A stretch of 64,000 nucleotides of DNA from NCBI GenBank assembly GCA_037893245.1, contig JBAIAA010000865.1, positions 1,659,928 through 1,723,927 on the forward strand, read 5' to 3'. Of this stretch, positions 39,350 to 52,287 are shown piece after piece. The translations under genes were made by a program, and so were the position numbers. Numbering within the stretch: position 1 is the first letter of the stretch; every line of letters begins with the position of its first letter. This DNA comes from Crossaster papposus (lineage: Eukaryota > Echinodermata > Asteroidea > Velatida > Solasteridae). The notes beneath the pieces are model-generated. The model was not told where the DNA came from, ran no database searches, and worked only from the letters and a program-made list of their open reading frames with translations.

Positions 39350-41551
39350 GAAGGAACAGCAGAGGTAGAAGACAGAGATATAGTATATCCACGTGTCTCA
39401 CTCAGCCTGCTCAGAAGGAACAGCAGAGGTACAAAACAGAGATAGGGTATATCCACGTGTCTGATCTACACCTCACTCAGCCTGATCAGAAGGAACAGCA
39501 GAGGTAGAAGACAGAGATAGAGTATATCCACGTGTCTCACTCAGCCTGCTCAGAAGGAACAGCAGAGGTAGAAGACAGAGATAGAGTATATCCACATGTC
39601 TCACTCATCCTGCTCAGAAGGAACAGCAGAGGTAGAAGACAGAGATAGAGTATATCCACGTGTCTGATCTACACCTCACTCAGCCTACTCAGAAGGAACA
39701 TCAGAGGTGGAAGACAGAGATAGAGTATATCCACGTGTCTCACTCAGCCTGCTCAGAAGGAACAGCAGAGGTACAAAACAGAGATAGAGTATATCCACGT
39801 GTCTGATCTACACCTCACTCAGCCTGCTCAGAAGGAACAGCAGAGGTAGAAGACAGAGATAGAGTATATCCACGTGTCTCACTCATCCTGCTCAGAAGGA
39901 ACAGCAGAGGTAGAAGACAGAGATAGAGTATATCCACGTGTCTGATCTACACCTCACTCAGCCTGCTCAGAAATAACAGCAGAGGTAGAAGACAGAGATA
40001 TAGTATATCCACGTGTCTGATCTACACCTCTCTCAGCCTGCTCATAAGGAACAGCAGGGGTAGAAGACAGAGATATAGTATATCCACGTGTCTCACTCAG
40101 CCTGCACATAATGAACAGCAGAGGTAGAAGACAGAGATAGAGTATATCCACGTGTCTCACTCAGCCTGCTCAGAAGGAACAGCAGAGGTAGAAGACAGAG
40201 ATAGAGTATATCCACGTGTCTGATCTACACCGCACTCAGCCTGCTCAGAAGAAACAGCAGAGGTAGAAGACAGAAATAGAGTATATCCATGTGTCTCTCT
40301 CAGCCTGCTCAGAAGGAACAGCAGAGCTAGAAGACAGAGATAGAGTATATCCACGTGTCTAATCTACACCCCACTCAGCCTGCTCAGAAGAAACAGCAGA
40401 GGTAAAAGACAGAGATAGAGTATATCCACGTGTCTCACTCAGCCTACTCAGAAGGAACAGCAGAGGTAGAAGACAGAGATATAGTATATCCACGTGTCTC
40501 ACTCAGCCTGCTCAGAAGGAACAGCAGAGGTACAACACAGAGATAGGGTATATCCACGTGTCTGATCTACACCTCACTCAGCCTGATCAGAAGGAACAGC
40601 AGAGGTAGAAGACAGAGATAGAGTATATCCACGTGTCTCACTCAGCCTGCTCAGAAGGAACAGCAGATGTAGAAGACAGAGATAGAGTATATCCACATGT
40701 CTCACTCATCCTGCTCAGAAGGAACAGCAGAGGTAGAAGACAGAGATAGAGTATATCCACGTGTCTGATCTACACCTCACTCAGCCTACTCAGAAGGAAC
40801 ATCAGAGGTGGAAGACAGAGATAGAGTATATCCACGTGTCTCACTCAGCCTGCTCAGAAGGAACAGCAGAGGTACAAAACAGAGATAGAGTATATCCACG
40901 TGTCTGATCTACACCTCACTCAGCCTGCTCAGAAGGAACAGCAGAGGTAGAAGACAGAGATAGAGTATATCCACGTGTCTCACTCATCCTGCTCAGAAGG
41001 AACAGCAGAGGTAGAAGACAGAGATAGAGTATATCCACGTGTCTGATCTACACCTCACTCAGCCTGCTCAGAAATAACAGCAGAGGTAGAAGACAGAGAT
41101 ATAGTATATCCACGTGTCTGATCTACACCTCTCTCAGCCTGCTCATAAGGAACAGCAGGGGTAGAAGACAGAGATATAGTATATCCACGTGTCTCACTCA
41201 GCCTGCACATAATGAACAGCAGAGGTAGAAGACAGAGATAGAGTATATCCACGTGTCTCACTCAGCCTGCTCAGAAGGAACAGCAGAGGTAGAAGACAGA
41301 GATAGAGTATATCCACGTGTCTGATCTACACCGCACTCAGCCTGCTCAGAAGAAACAGCAGAGGTAGAAGACAGAAATAGAGTATATCCATGTGTCTCTC
41401 TCAGCCTGCTCAGAAGGAACAGCAGAGCTAGAAGACAGAGATAGAGTATATCCACGTGTCTAATCTACACCCCACTCAGCCTGCTCAGAAGAAACAGCAG
41501 AGGTAAAAGACAGAGATAGAGTATATCCACGTGTCTCACTCAGCCTGCTCA
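39350..41551 (+). repeat. 1101-bp tandem duplication (two copies)
   Basis: Copy one is about 39350-40450 and copy two about 40451-41551, at exact offset 1101. The length fits 9 S + 7 L = 16 units (arithmetic, not walked). The join lies in a chimeric unit at 40420-40483, with a CCTACTC head and an AGGAACAGCAGAGGTAG tail. The first copy is itself part of the 8341-offset match to 31 kb. Confidence 0.82.
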
Positions 41552-43093
41552 GAAGGAACAACAGAGGTAGAATACAGAGATAGAGTATATACACGTGTCT
41601 GATCTACACCTCACTCAGCCTGCTCAGAAGGAACAACAGAGGTTGAAGACAGAGATAGAGTATATCCACGTGTCTGATCTACACCGCACTCAGCCTGCTC
41701 AGAAGGAACAGCATAGATGGAAGACAGATAATAGAGTATATCCACGTGTCTCACTCAGCCTGCACATAATGAACAGCAGAGGTAGAATACAGAGATAGAG
41801 TATATACACGTGTCTGATCTACACCTCACTCAGCCTGCTCAGAAGGAACAGCAGAGGTTGAAGACAGAGATAGAGTATATCCACGTGTCTCACTCAGCCT
41901 GCTCAGAAGGAACAGCATAGAGGGAAGACAGATACTAGAGTATATCCACGTGTCTCACTCAGCCTGCTCAGATGGAACAGCATAGGTAGAAGACAGAGAT
42001 AGAGTATATCCACGTGTCTCACTCAGCCTGCTGAGAAGGAACAGCAGAGGTACAAAACAGAGATAGAGTATATCCACGTGTCTGATCTACACCTCACTCA
42101 GCCTGCTCAGAAGGAACAGCAGAGGTAGAAGACAGAGATAGAGTATATCCACGTGTCTCACTCAGCCTGCTCAGAAGGAACAGCAGAGGTAGAAGACAGA
42201 GATAGAGTATATCCACATGTCTCACTCATCCTGATCAGAAGGAACAGCAGAGGTAGAAGACAGAGATAGAGTATATCCACGTGTCTCACTCAGCCTACTC
42301 AGAAGGACCAGCAGAGGTTGAAGACAGAGATAGATTATATCCACGTGTCTGATCTACACCTCACTTAGCCTGCTCATAAGGAACAGCAGGGGTAGAAGAC
42401 AGAGATATAGTATATCCACGTGTCTCACTCAGCCTGCAATTAGTGAACAGCAGAGGTAGAAGTCAGAGATAGAGTATATCCACGTGTCTCTCTCAGCCTG
42501 CTCAGAAGGAACAGCAGAGCTAGAAGACAGAGATAGAGTATATCCACGTGTCTGATCTACACCTCACTCAGCCTGCTCAGAAGGAACAGCAGAGGTAGAA
42601 GACAGAGATAGAGTATATCCACGTGTCTCTCTCAGCCTGCTCAGAAGGAACAGCAGAGCTAGAAGACAGAGATAGAGTATATCCACGTGTCTCTCTCAGC
42701 CTGCTCAGAAGGAACAGCAGAGCTAGAAGACAGAGATAGAGTATATCCACGTGTCTGATCTACACCCCACTCAGCCTGCTCAGAAGGAACAGCAGAGGTA
42801 AAAGACAGAGATAGAGTATATCCACGTGTCTCACTCAGCCTACTCAGAAGGACCAGCAGAGGTTGAAGACAGAGATAGAGTATATCCACGTGTCTGATCT
42901 ACACCTCACTCAGCCTGCTCAGAAGGAACAGCAGAGGTAGAAGACAGAGATATAGTATATCCACGTGTCTCACTCAGCCTGCTCAGAAGGAACAGCAGAG
43001 GTACAAAACAGAGATAGGGTATATCCACGTGTCTGATCTACACCTCACTCAGCCTGCTCAGAAGGAACAGCAGAGGTAGAAGACAGAGATAGA
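41552..43093 (+). repeat. Mixed array between HOR domains
   Basis: Contains an unusual L unit with CACCGC but a plain AGAAGGAACAGCATAG core near 41690, then a run like the 1081-bp block (GATACTAG 65-bp unit, CAGATGG, GCTGAGAAGG, plain L, plain S, CCACATG). A GCAATTAGTG/AGTCAG and AGAGCTAG series follows, which begins the 2533-bp HOR family. No non-repeat DNA is present. Confidence 0.7.
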
Positions 43094-45423
43094 GTATATC
43101 CACATGTCTCACTCATCCTGCTCAGAAGGAACAGCAGAGGTAGAAGACAGAGGTAGAGTATATCCACGTGTCTGATCTACACCTCACTCAGCCTACTCAG
43201 AAGGAACATCAGAGGTGGAAGACAGAGATAGATTATATCCACGTGTCTCACTCAGCCTGCTCAGAAGGAACAGCAGAGGTACAAAACAGAGATAGAGTAT
43301 ATCCACGTGTCTGATCTACACCTCACTCAGCCTGCTCAGAAGGAACAGCAGAGGTAGAAGACAGAGATAGAGTATATCCACGTGTCTCACTCATCCTGCT
43401 CAGAAGGAACAGCAGAGGTAGAAGACAGAGATAGAGTATATCCACGTGTCTGATCTACACCTCACTCAGCCTGCTCAGAAATAACAGCAGAGGTAGAAGA
43501 CAGAGATATAGTATATCCACGTGTCTGATCTACACCTCTCTCAGCCTGCTCATAAGGAACAGCAGGGGTAGAAGACAGAGATATAGTATATCCACGTGTC
43601 TCACTCAGCCTGCACATAATGAACAGCAGAGGTAGAAGACAGAAATAGAGTATATCCACGTGTCTCACTCAGCCTGCGCAGAAGGAACAGCAGAGGTAGA
43701 AGACAGAGATATAGTATATCCACGTGTCTGATCTACACCGCACTCAGCCTGCTCAGAAGAAACAGCAGAGGTAGAAGACAGAAATAGAGTATATCCACGT
43801 GTCTCACTCAGCCTACTCAGAAGGACCAGCAGAGGTTGAAGACAGAGATAGATTATATCCACGTGTCTGATCTACACCTCACTTAGCCTGCTCATAAGGA
43901 ACAGCAGGGGTAGAAGACAGAGATATAGTATATCCACGTGTCTCACTCAGCCTGCAATTAGTGAACAGCAGAGGTAGAAGTCAGAAATAGAGTATATCCA
44001 CGTGTCTCTCTCAGCCTGCTCAGAAGGAACAGCAGAGCTGGAAGACAGAGATAGAGTATATCCACGTGTCTGATCTACACCTCACTCAGCCTGCTCAGAA
44101 GGAACAGCAGAGGTAGAAGACAGAGATAGAGTATATCCACGTGTCTCTCTCAGCCTGCTCAGAAGGAACAGCAGAGCTAGAAGACAGAGATAGAGTATAT
44201 CCACGTGTCTCTCTCAGCCTGCTCAGAAGGAACAGCAGAGCTAGAAGACAGAGATAGAGTATATCCAAGTGTCTCACTCAGCCTACTCAGAAGGACCAGC
44301 AGAGGTTGAAGACAGAGATAGAGTATATCCACGTGTCTGATCTACACCTCATTCAGCCTGCTCAGAAGGAACAGCAGAGGTAGAAGACAGAGATATAGTA
44401 TATCCACGTGTCTCACTCAGCCTGCTCAGAAGGAACAGCAGAGGTACAAAACAGAGATAGAGTATATCCACGTGTCTGATCTACACCTCACTCAGCCTGC
44501 TCCGAAGGAACAGCAGAGGTAGAAGACAGAGATAGAGTATATCCACGTGTCTCACTCAGCCTGCTCAGAAGGAACAGCAGAGGTAGAAGACAGAGATAGA
44601 GTATATCCACATGTCTCACTCATCCTGCTCAGAAGGAACAGCAGAGGTAGAAGACAGAGATAGAGTATATCCACGTGTCTGATCTACACCTCACTCAGCC
44701 TACTCAGAAGGAACATCAGAGGTGGAAGACAGAGATAGAGTATATCCACGTGTCTCACTCAGCCTACTCAGAAGGACCAGCAGAGGTTGAAGACAGAGAT
44801 AGATTATATCCACGTGTCTGATCTACACCTCACTTAGCCTGCTCATAAGGAACAGCAGGGGTAGAAGACAGAGATATAGTATATCCACGTGTCTCACTCA
44901 GCCTGCAATTAGTGAACAGCAGAGGTAGAAGTCAGAGATAGAGTATATCCACGTGTCTCTCTCAGCCTGCTCAGAAGGAACAGCAGAGCTAGAAGACAGA
45001 GATAGAGTATATCCACGTGTCTGATCTACACCTCACTCAGCCTGCTCAGAAGGAACAGCAGAGGTAGAAGACAGAGATAGAGTATATCCACGTGTCTCTC
45101 TCAGCCTGCTCAGAAGGAACAGCAGAGCTAGAAGACAGAGATAGAGTATATCCACGTGTCTCTCTCAGCCTGCTCAGAAGGAACAGCAGAGCTAGAAGAC
45201 AGAGATAGAGTATATCCACGTGTCTGATCTACACCCCACTCAGCCTGCTCAGAAGGAACAGCAGAGGTAAAAGACAGAGATAGAGTATATCCACGTGTCT
45301 CACTCAGCCTACTCAGAAGGACCAGCAGAGGTTGAAGACAGAGATAGAGTATATCCACGTGTCTGATCTACACCTCACTCAGCCTGCTCAGAAGGAACAG
45401 CAGAGGTAGAAGACAGAGATATA
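43094..45423 (+). repeat. 2533-bp HOR, copy 1
   Basis: Matches 45627-47956 at offset 2533; 203 bp (S, L, S) separate the copies. The period fits 22 S + 15 L = 37 units. Private variants shared by the two copies: CAGAGGTAGAG, GCCTGCGCAGAAGG, AGAGCTGGAAG, TATCCAAGTGTC and TGCTCCGAAGG. Confidence 0.88.
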
Positions 45424-45626
45424 GTATATCCACGTGTCTCACTCAGCCTGCTCAGAAGGAACAGCAGAGGTACAAAACAGAGATAGGGTATATCCACGTG
45501 TCTGATCTACACCTCACTCAGCCTGATCAGAAGGAACAGCAGAGGTAGAAGACAGAGATAGAGTATATCCACGTGTCTCACTCAGCCTGCTCAGAAGGAA
45601 CAGCAGAGGTAGAAGACAGAGATAGA

Positions 45627-47956
45627 GTATATCCACATGTCTCACTCATCCTGCTCAGAAGGAACAGCAGAGGTAGAAGACAGAGGTAGAGTATATCCAC
45701 GTGTCTGATCTACACCTCACTCAGCCTACTCAGAAGGAACATCAGAGGTGGAAGACAGAGATAGATTATATCCACGTGTCTCACTCAGCCTGCTCAGAAG
45801 GAACAGCAGAGGTACAAAACAGAGATAGAGTATATCCACGTGTCTGATCTACACCTCACTCAGCCTGCTCAGAAGGAACAGCAGAGGTAGAAGACAGAGA
45901 TAGAGTATATCCACGTGTCTCACTCATCCTGCTCAGAAGGAACAGCAGAGGTAGAAGACAGAGATAGAGTATATCCACGTGTCTGATCTACACCTCACTC
46001 AGCCTGCTCAGAAATAACAGCAGAGGTAGAAGACAGAGATATAGTATATCCACGTGTCTGATCTACACCTCTCTCAGCCTGCTCATAAGGAACAGCAGGG
46101 GTAGAAGACAGAGATATAGTATATCCACGTGTCTCACTCAGCCTGCACATAATGAACAGCAGAGGTAGAAGACAGAAATAGAGTATATCCACGTGTCTCA
46201 CTCAGCCTGCGCAGAAGGAACAGCAGAGGTAGAAGACAGAGATATAGTATATCCACGTGTCTGATCTACACCGCACTCAGCCTGCTCAGAAGAAACAGCA
46301 GAGGTAGAAGACAGAAATAGAGTATATCCACGTGTCTCACTCAGCCTACTCAGAAGGACCAGCAGAGGTTGAAGACAGAGATAGATTATATCCACGTGTC
46401 TGATCTACACCTCACTTAGCCTGCTCATAAGGAACAGCAGGGGTAGAAGACAGAGATATAGTATATCCACGTGTCTCACTCAGCCTGCAATTAGTGAACA
46501 GCAGAGGTAGAAGTCAGAAATAGAGTATATCCACGTGTCTCTCTCAGCCTGCTCAGAAGGAACAGCAGAGCTGGAAGACAGAGATAGAGTATATCCACGT
46601 GTCTGATCTACACCTCACTCAGCCTGCTCAGAAGGAACAGCAGAGGTAGAAGACAGAGATAGAGTATATCCACGTGTCTCTCTCAGCCTGCTCAGAAGGA
46701 ACAGCAGAGCTAGAAGACAGAGATAGAGTATATCCACGTGTCTCTCTCAGCCTGCTCAGAAGGAACAGCAGAGCTAGAAGACAGAGATAGAGTATATCCA
46801 AGTGTCTCACTCAGCCTACTCAGAAGGACCAGCAGAGGTTGAAGACAGAGATAGAGTATATCCACGTGTCTGATCTACACCTCATTCAGCCTGCTCAGAA
46901 GGAACAGCAGAGGTAGAAGACAGAGATATAGTATATCCACGTGTCTCACTCAGCCTGCTCAGAAGGAACAGCAGAGGTACAAAACAGAGATAGAGTATAT
47001 CCACGTGTCTGATCTACACCTCACTCAGCCTGCTCCGAAGGAACAGCAGAGGTAGAAGACAGAGATAGAGTATATCCACGTGTCTCACTCAGCCTGCTCA
47101 GAAGGAACAGCAGAGGTAGAAGACAGAGATAGAGTATATCCACATGTCTCACTCATCCTGCTCAGAAGGAACAGCAGAGGTAGAAGACAGAGATAGAGTA
47201 TATCCACGTGTCTGATCTACACCTCACTCAGCCTACTCAGAAGGAACATCAGAGGTGGAAGACAGAGATAGAGTATATCCACGTGTCTCACTCAGCCTAC
47301 TCAGAAGGACCAGCAGAGGTTGAAGACAGAGATAGATTATATCCACGTGTCTGATCTACACCTCACTTAGCCTGCTCATAAGGAACAGCAGGGGTAGAAG
47401 ACAGGGATATAGTATATCCACGTGTCTCACTCAGCCTGCACATAGTGAACAGCAGAGGTAGACGTCAGAGATAGAGTATATCCACGTGTCTCTCTCAGCC
47501 TGCTCAGAAGGAACAGCAGAGCTAGAAGACAGAGATAGAGTATATCCACGTGTCTGATCTACACCTCACTCAGCCTGCTCAGAAGGAACAGCAGAGGTAG
47601 AAGACAGAGATAGAATATATCCACGTGTCTCTCTCAGACTGCTCAGAAGGAACAGCAGAGCTAGAAGACAGAGAAAGAGTATATCCACGTGTCTCTCTCA
47701 GCCTGCTCAGAAGGAACAGCAGAGCTAGAAGACAGAGATAGAGTATATCCACGTGTCTGATCTACACCCCACTCAGCCTGCTCAGAAGGAACAGCAGAGT
47801 TAGAAGACAGAGATAGAGTATATCCACGTGTCTCACTCAGCCTACTCAGAAGGACCAGCAGAGGTTGAAGACAGAGATAGAGTATATCCACGTGTCTGAT
47901 CTACACCTCACTCAGCCTGCTCAGAAGGAACAGCAGAGGTAGAAGACAGAGATAGA
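45627..47956 (+). repeat. 2533-bp HOR, copy 2
   Basis: Near-identical to copy 1 up to about 47400. Beyond that it carries GCACATAGTG with GACGTCAG and GATAGAATAT, where copy 1 has GCAATTAGTG with AGTCAGAG. That tail instead matches 2.7-3.5 kb and 16.2-17.0 kb, so this copy looks like a patchwork. Confidence 0.85.
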
Positions 47957-48240
47957 GTATATCCACGTGTCTGATTTACACCTCTCTCAGCCTGCTCATA
48001 ACGAACAGCAGGGGTAAAAGACAGAGATAGAGTACATCCACGTGTCTCACTCAGCCTGCACATAATGAACAGCAGAGGTAGAATACAGAGATAGAGTATA
48101 TACACGTGTCTGATCTACACCTCACTCAGCCTGCTCAGAAGGAACAGCAGAGGTTGAAGACAGAGATAGAGTATATCCACGTGTCTCACTCAGCTTGCTC
48201 AGAAGGAACAGCATAGATGGAAGACAGATCATAGAGTATA
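47438..48240 (+). repeat. 0.8 kb dispersed block (also at 2.7, 16.2 and 49.7 kb)
   Basis: The run from GCACATAGTG/GACGTCAG through AGAGCTAG units, TGATTTACACC and the GATCATAG 65-bp unit is found at 2711, 16244, 47438 and 49705. Offsets are 13533, 44727 and 2267. It recurs in otherwise different surroundings. Confidence 0.8.
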
Positions 48241-51200
48241 TCCACGTGTCTCACTCAGCCTGCTCAGATGGAACAGCAGAGGTAGAAGACAGAGATAGAG
48301 TATATCCACGTGTCTCACTCAGCCTGCTCAGAAGGAACAGCAGAGGTACAAAACAGAGATAGAGTATATCCACGTGTCTGATCTACACCTCACTCAGCCT
48401 GCTCAGAAGGAACAGCAGAGGTAGAAGACAGAGATAGAGTATATCCACGTGTCTCACTCAGCCTGCTCAGAAGGAACAGCAGAGGTAGAAGACAGAGATA
48501 GAGTATATCCATATGTCTCACTCATCCTGCTCAGAAGGAACAGCAGAGGTAGAAGACAGAGATAGATTATATCCACGTGTCTGATCTACACCTCACTCAG
48601 CCTGCTCAAAAATAACAGCAGAGGTAGAAGACAGAGATATAGTATATCCACGTGTCTGATATACACCTCTCTCAGCCTGCTCATAAGGAACAGCAGGGGT
48701 AGAAGACAGATATATAGTATATCCACGTGTCTCACTCAGCCTGCTCAGAAGGAACAGCAGAGGTAGAAGACAGAGATAGAGTATATCCACGTGTCTGATC
48801 TACACCTCACTCAGCCTACTCAGAAGGAACATCAGAGGTGGAAGACAGAGATAGAGTATATCCACGTGTCTCACTCAGCCTACTCAGAAGGACCAGCAGA
48901 GGTTGAAGACAGAGATAGATTATATCCACGTGTCTGATCTACACCTCACTTAGCCTGCTCATAAGGAACAGCAGGGGTAGAAGACAGAGATATAGTATAT
49001 CCACGTGTCTCACTCAGCCTGCAATTAGTGAACAGCAGAGGTAGAAGTCAGAGATAGAGTATATCCACGTGTCTCTCTCAGCCTGCTCAGAAGGAACAGC
49101 AGAGCTAGAAGACAGAGATAGAGTATATCCACGTGTCTGATCTACACCTCACTCAGCCTGCTCAGAAGGAACAGCAGAGGTAGAAGACAGAGATAGAGTA
49201 TATCCACGTGTCTCTCTCAGCCTGCTCAGAAGGAACAGCAGAGCTAGAAGACAGAGATAGAGTATATCCACGTGTCTCACTCAGCCTGCTCAGAAGGAAC
49301 AGCAGAGCTAGAAGACAGAGATAGAGTATATCCACGTGTCTGATCTACACCCCACTCAGCCTGCTCAGAAGGAACAGCAGAGGTAAAAGACAGAGATAGA
49401 GTATATCCACGTGTCTCACTCAGCCTGCTCAGAAGGATCAGCAGAGGTTGAATACAGAGATAGAGTATATCCACGTGTCTGATCTACACCTCACTCAGCC
49501 TGCTCAGAAGGAACAGCAGAGGTAGAAGACAGAGATATAGTATATCCACGTGTCTCACTCAGCCTACTCAGAAGGACCAGCAGAGGTTGAAGACAGAGAT
49601 AGATTATATCCACGTGTCTGATCTACACCTCACTTAGCCTGCTCATAAGGAACAGCAGGGGTAGAAGACAGAGATATAGTATATCCACGTGTCTCACTCA
49701 GCCTGCACATAGTGAACAGCAGAGGTAGACGTCAGAGATAGAGTATATCCACGTGTCTCTCTCAGCCTGCTCAGAAGGAACAGCAGAGCTAGAAGACAGA
49801 GATAGAGTATATCCACGTGTCTGATCTACACCTCACTCAGCCTGCTCAGAAGGAACAGCAGAGGTAGAAGACAGAGATAGAATATATCCACGTGTCTCTC
49901 TCAGCCTGCTCAGAAGGAACAGCAGAGCTAGAAGACAGAGATAGAGTATATCCACGTGTCTCTCTCAGCCTGCTCAGAAGGAACAGCAGAGCTAGAAGAC
50001 AGAGATAGAGTATATCCACGTGTCTGACCTACACCCCACTCAGCCTGCTCAGAAGGAACAGCAGAGTTAGAAGACAGAGATAGAGTATATCCACGTGTCT
50101 CACTCAGCCTACTCAGAAGGACCAGCAGAGGTTGAAGACAGAGATAGAGTATATCCACGTGTCTGATCTACACCTCACTCAGCCTGCTCAGAAGGAACAG
50201 CAGAGGTAGAAGACAGAGATAGAGTATATCCACGTGTCTGATTTACACCTCTCTCAGCCTGCTCATAAGGAACAGCAGGGGTAAAAGACAGAGATAGAGT
50301 ATATCCACGTGTCTGATCTACACCTCACTCAGCCTGCTCAGAAGGAACAGCAGAGGTAGAAGACAGAGATAGAATATATCCACGTGTTTCTCTCAGCCTG
50401 CTCAGAAGGAACAGCAGAGCTAGAAGACAGAGATAGAGTATATCCACGTGTCTCTCTCAGCCTGCTCAGAAGGAACAGCAGAGCTAGAAGACAGAGATAT
50501 AGTATATCCACGTGTCTGATCTACACCCCACTCAGCCTGCTCAGAAGGAACAGCAGAGTTAGAAGACAGAGATAGAGTACATCCACGTGTCTCACTCAGC
50601 CTGCACATAATGAACAGCAGAGGTAGAATACAGAGATAGAGTATATACACGTGTCTGATCTACACCTCACTCAGCCTGCTCAGAAGGAACAGCAGAGGTT
50701 GAAGACAGAGATAGAGTATATCCACGTGTCTCACTCAGCCTGCTCAGAAGGAACAGCATAGATGGAAGACAGATCATAGAGAATATCCACGTGTCTCACT
50801 CAGCCTGCTCAGATGGAACAGCAGAGGTAGAAGACAGAGATAGAGTATATCCACGTGTCTCACTCAGCCTGCTCAGAAGGAACAGCAGAGGTACAAAACA
50901 GAGATAGAGTATATCCACGTGTCTGATCTACACCTCACTCAGCCTGCTCAGAAGGAACAGCAGAGGTAGAAGACAGAGATAGAGTATATCCACGTGTCTC
51001 ACTCAGCCTGCTCAGAAGGAACAGCAGAGGTAGAAGACAGAGATAGAGTATATCCATATGTCTCACTCATCCTGCTCAGAAGGAACAGCAGAGGTAGAAG
51101 ACAGAGATAGATTATATCCACGTGTCTGATCTACACCTCACTCAGCCTGCTCAAAAATAACAGCAGAGGTAGAAGACAGAGATATAGTATATCCACGTGT

Positions 51201-51682
51201 CTGATATACACCTCTCTCAGCCTGCTCATAAGGAACAGCAGGGGTAGAAGACAGAGATATAGTATATCCACGTGTCTCACTCAGCATGCACATAATGAAC
51301 AACAGAGGTAGAAGACAGAGATAGAATATATCCACGTGTCTCACTCAGCCTGCTCAGAAGGAACAGCAGAGGTAGAAGACAGTGATAGAGTATATCCACG
51401 TGTCTGATCTACACCTCACTCAGCCTACTCAGAAGGAACATCAGAGGTAGAAGACAGAGATAGAGTATATCCACGTGTCTCACTCAGCCTACTCAGAAGG
51501 ACCAGCAGAGGTTGAAGACAGAGATAGATTATATCCACGTGTCTGATCTACACCTCACTTAGCCTGCTCATAAGGAACAGCAGGGGTAGAATACAGAGAT
51601 ATAGTATATCCACGTGTCTCACTCAGCCTGCACACAATGAACAGCAGAGGTAGAAGACAGAGATAGAGTATATCCACGTGTA
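48241..51682 (+). repeat. Mosaic array with 2267- and 2545-bp spacings
   Basis: The AGAGCTAG series repeats at 2267 bp (47661 and 49928). The GATCATAG to CTCAAAAATAACAG run repeats at 2545 bp (for example 48606 and 51151). The last part, from 51101, matches the left edge of the window. Units between these are ordinary S and L types. Confidence 0.75.
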
Positions 51683-52287
51683 TCACTCAGCCTGCTCAGA
51701 AGGAACAGCAGAGGTAGAAGACAGAGATAGGGTATATCCACCTGTCTGATCTACACCGCACTCAGCCTGCTCAGAAGGAATAGCAGAGCTAGAAGACAGA
51801 GATAGAGTATATCCACGTGTCTGATCTACACCCCACTCAGCCTGCTCAGAAGAAACAGCAGAGGTAGAAGACAGAGATAGAGTATATCCACGTGTATCAC
51901 TCAGCCTGCTCAGAAGGAACAGCAGAGGTAGAAGACAGAGATAGGGTATATCCACCTGTCTGATCTACACCGCACTCAGCCTGCTCAGAAGGAATAGCAG
52001 AGCTAGAAGACAGAGATAGAGTATATCCACGTGTCTGATCTACACCCCACTCAGCCTGCTCAGAAGAAACAGCAGAGGTAGAAGACAGAGATAGAGTATA
52101 TCCACGTGTCTCACTCAGCCTACTCAGAAGGAACAGCAGAGGTAGAAGACAGAGATAGAGTATATCCACGTGTCTCACTCAGCCTACTCAGAAGGACCAG
52201 CAGAGGTTGAAGACAGATATAGAGTATATCCACGTGTCTCACTCAGCCTACTCAGAAGGACCAGCAGAGGTTGAAGACAGATATAGA
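51683..52287 (+). repeat. Short 3-unit repeat (214 bp), beginning of the next HOR
   Basis: A TATCACTCAG S unit, a CACCTGTCTGATC L unit with GGAATAGCAG, and a CACCCC L unit (64 + 75 + 75 = 214) occur from about 51.68 kb and again 214 bp later. They occur a third time 406 bp further on (4 S + 2 L). Two GGACCAGC S units with ACAGATATAG follow each other just before 52288. Confidence 0.8.

Noticed and set aside
51897-52178. Open frames of 60-93 codons on the reverse strand with recurring TRGYTLSLSS and SAVPSEQAE peptides, here the longest reverse frame
   Set aside because: They repeat at the unit spacing and are made by L units, which are 75 bp and keep frame, until S units (64 bp) break it. Many only open at GTG. 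No other gene signals are present, so these are repeat artefacts.
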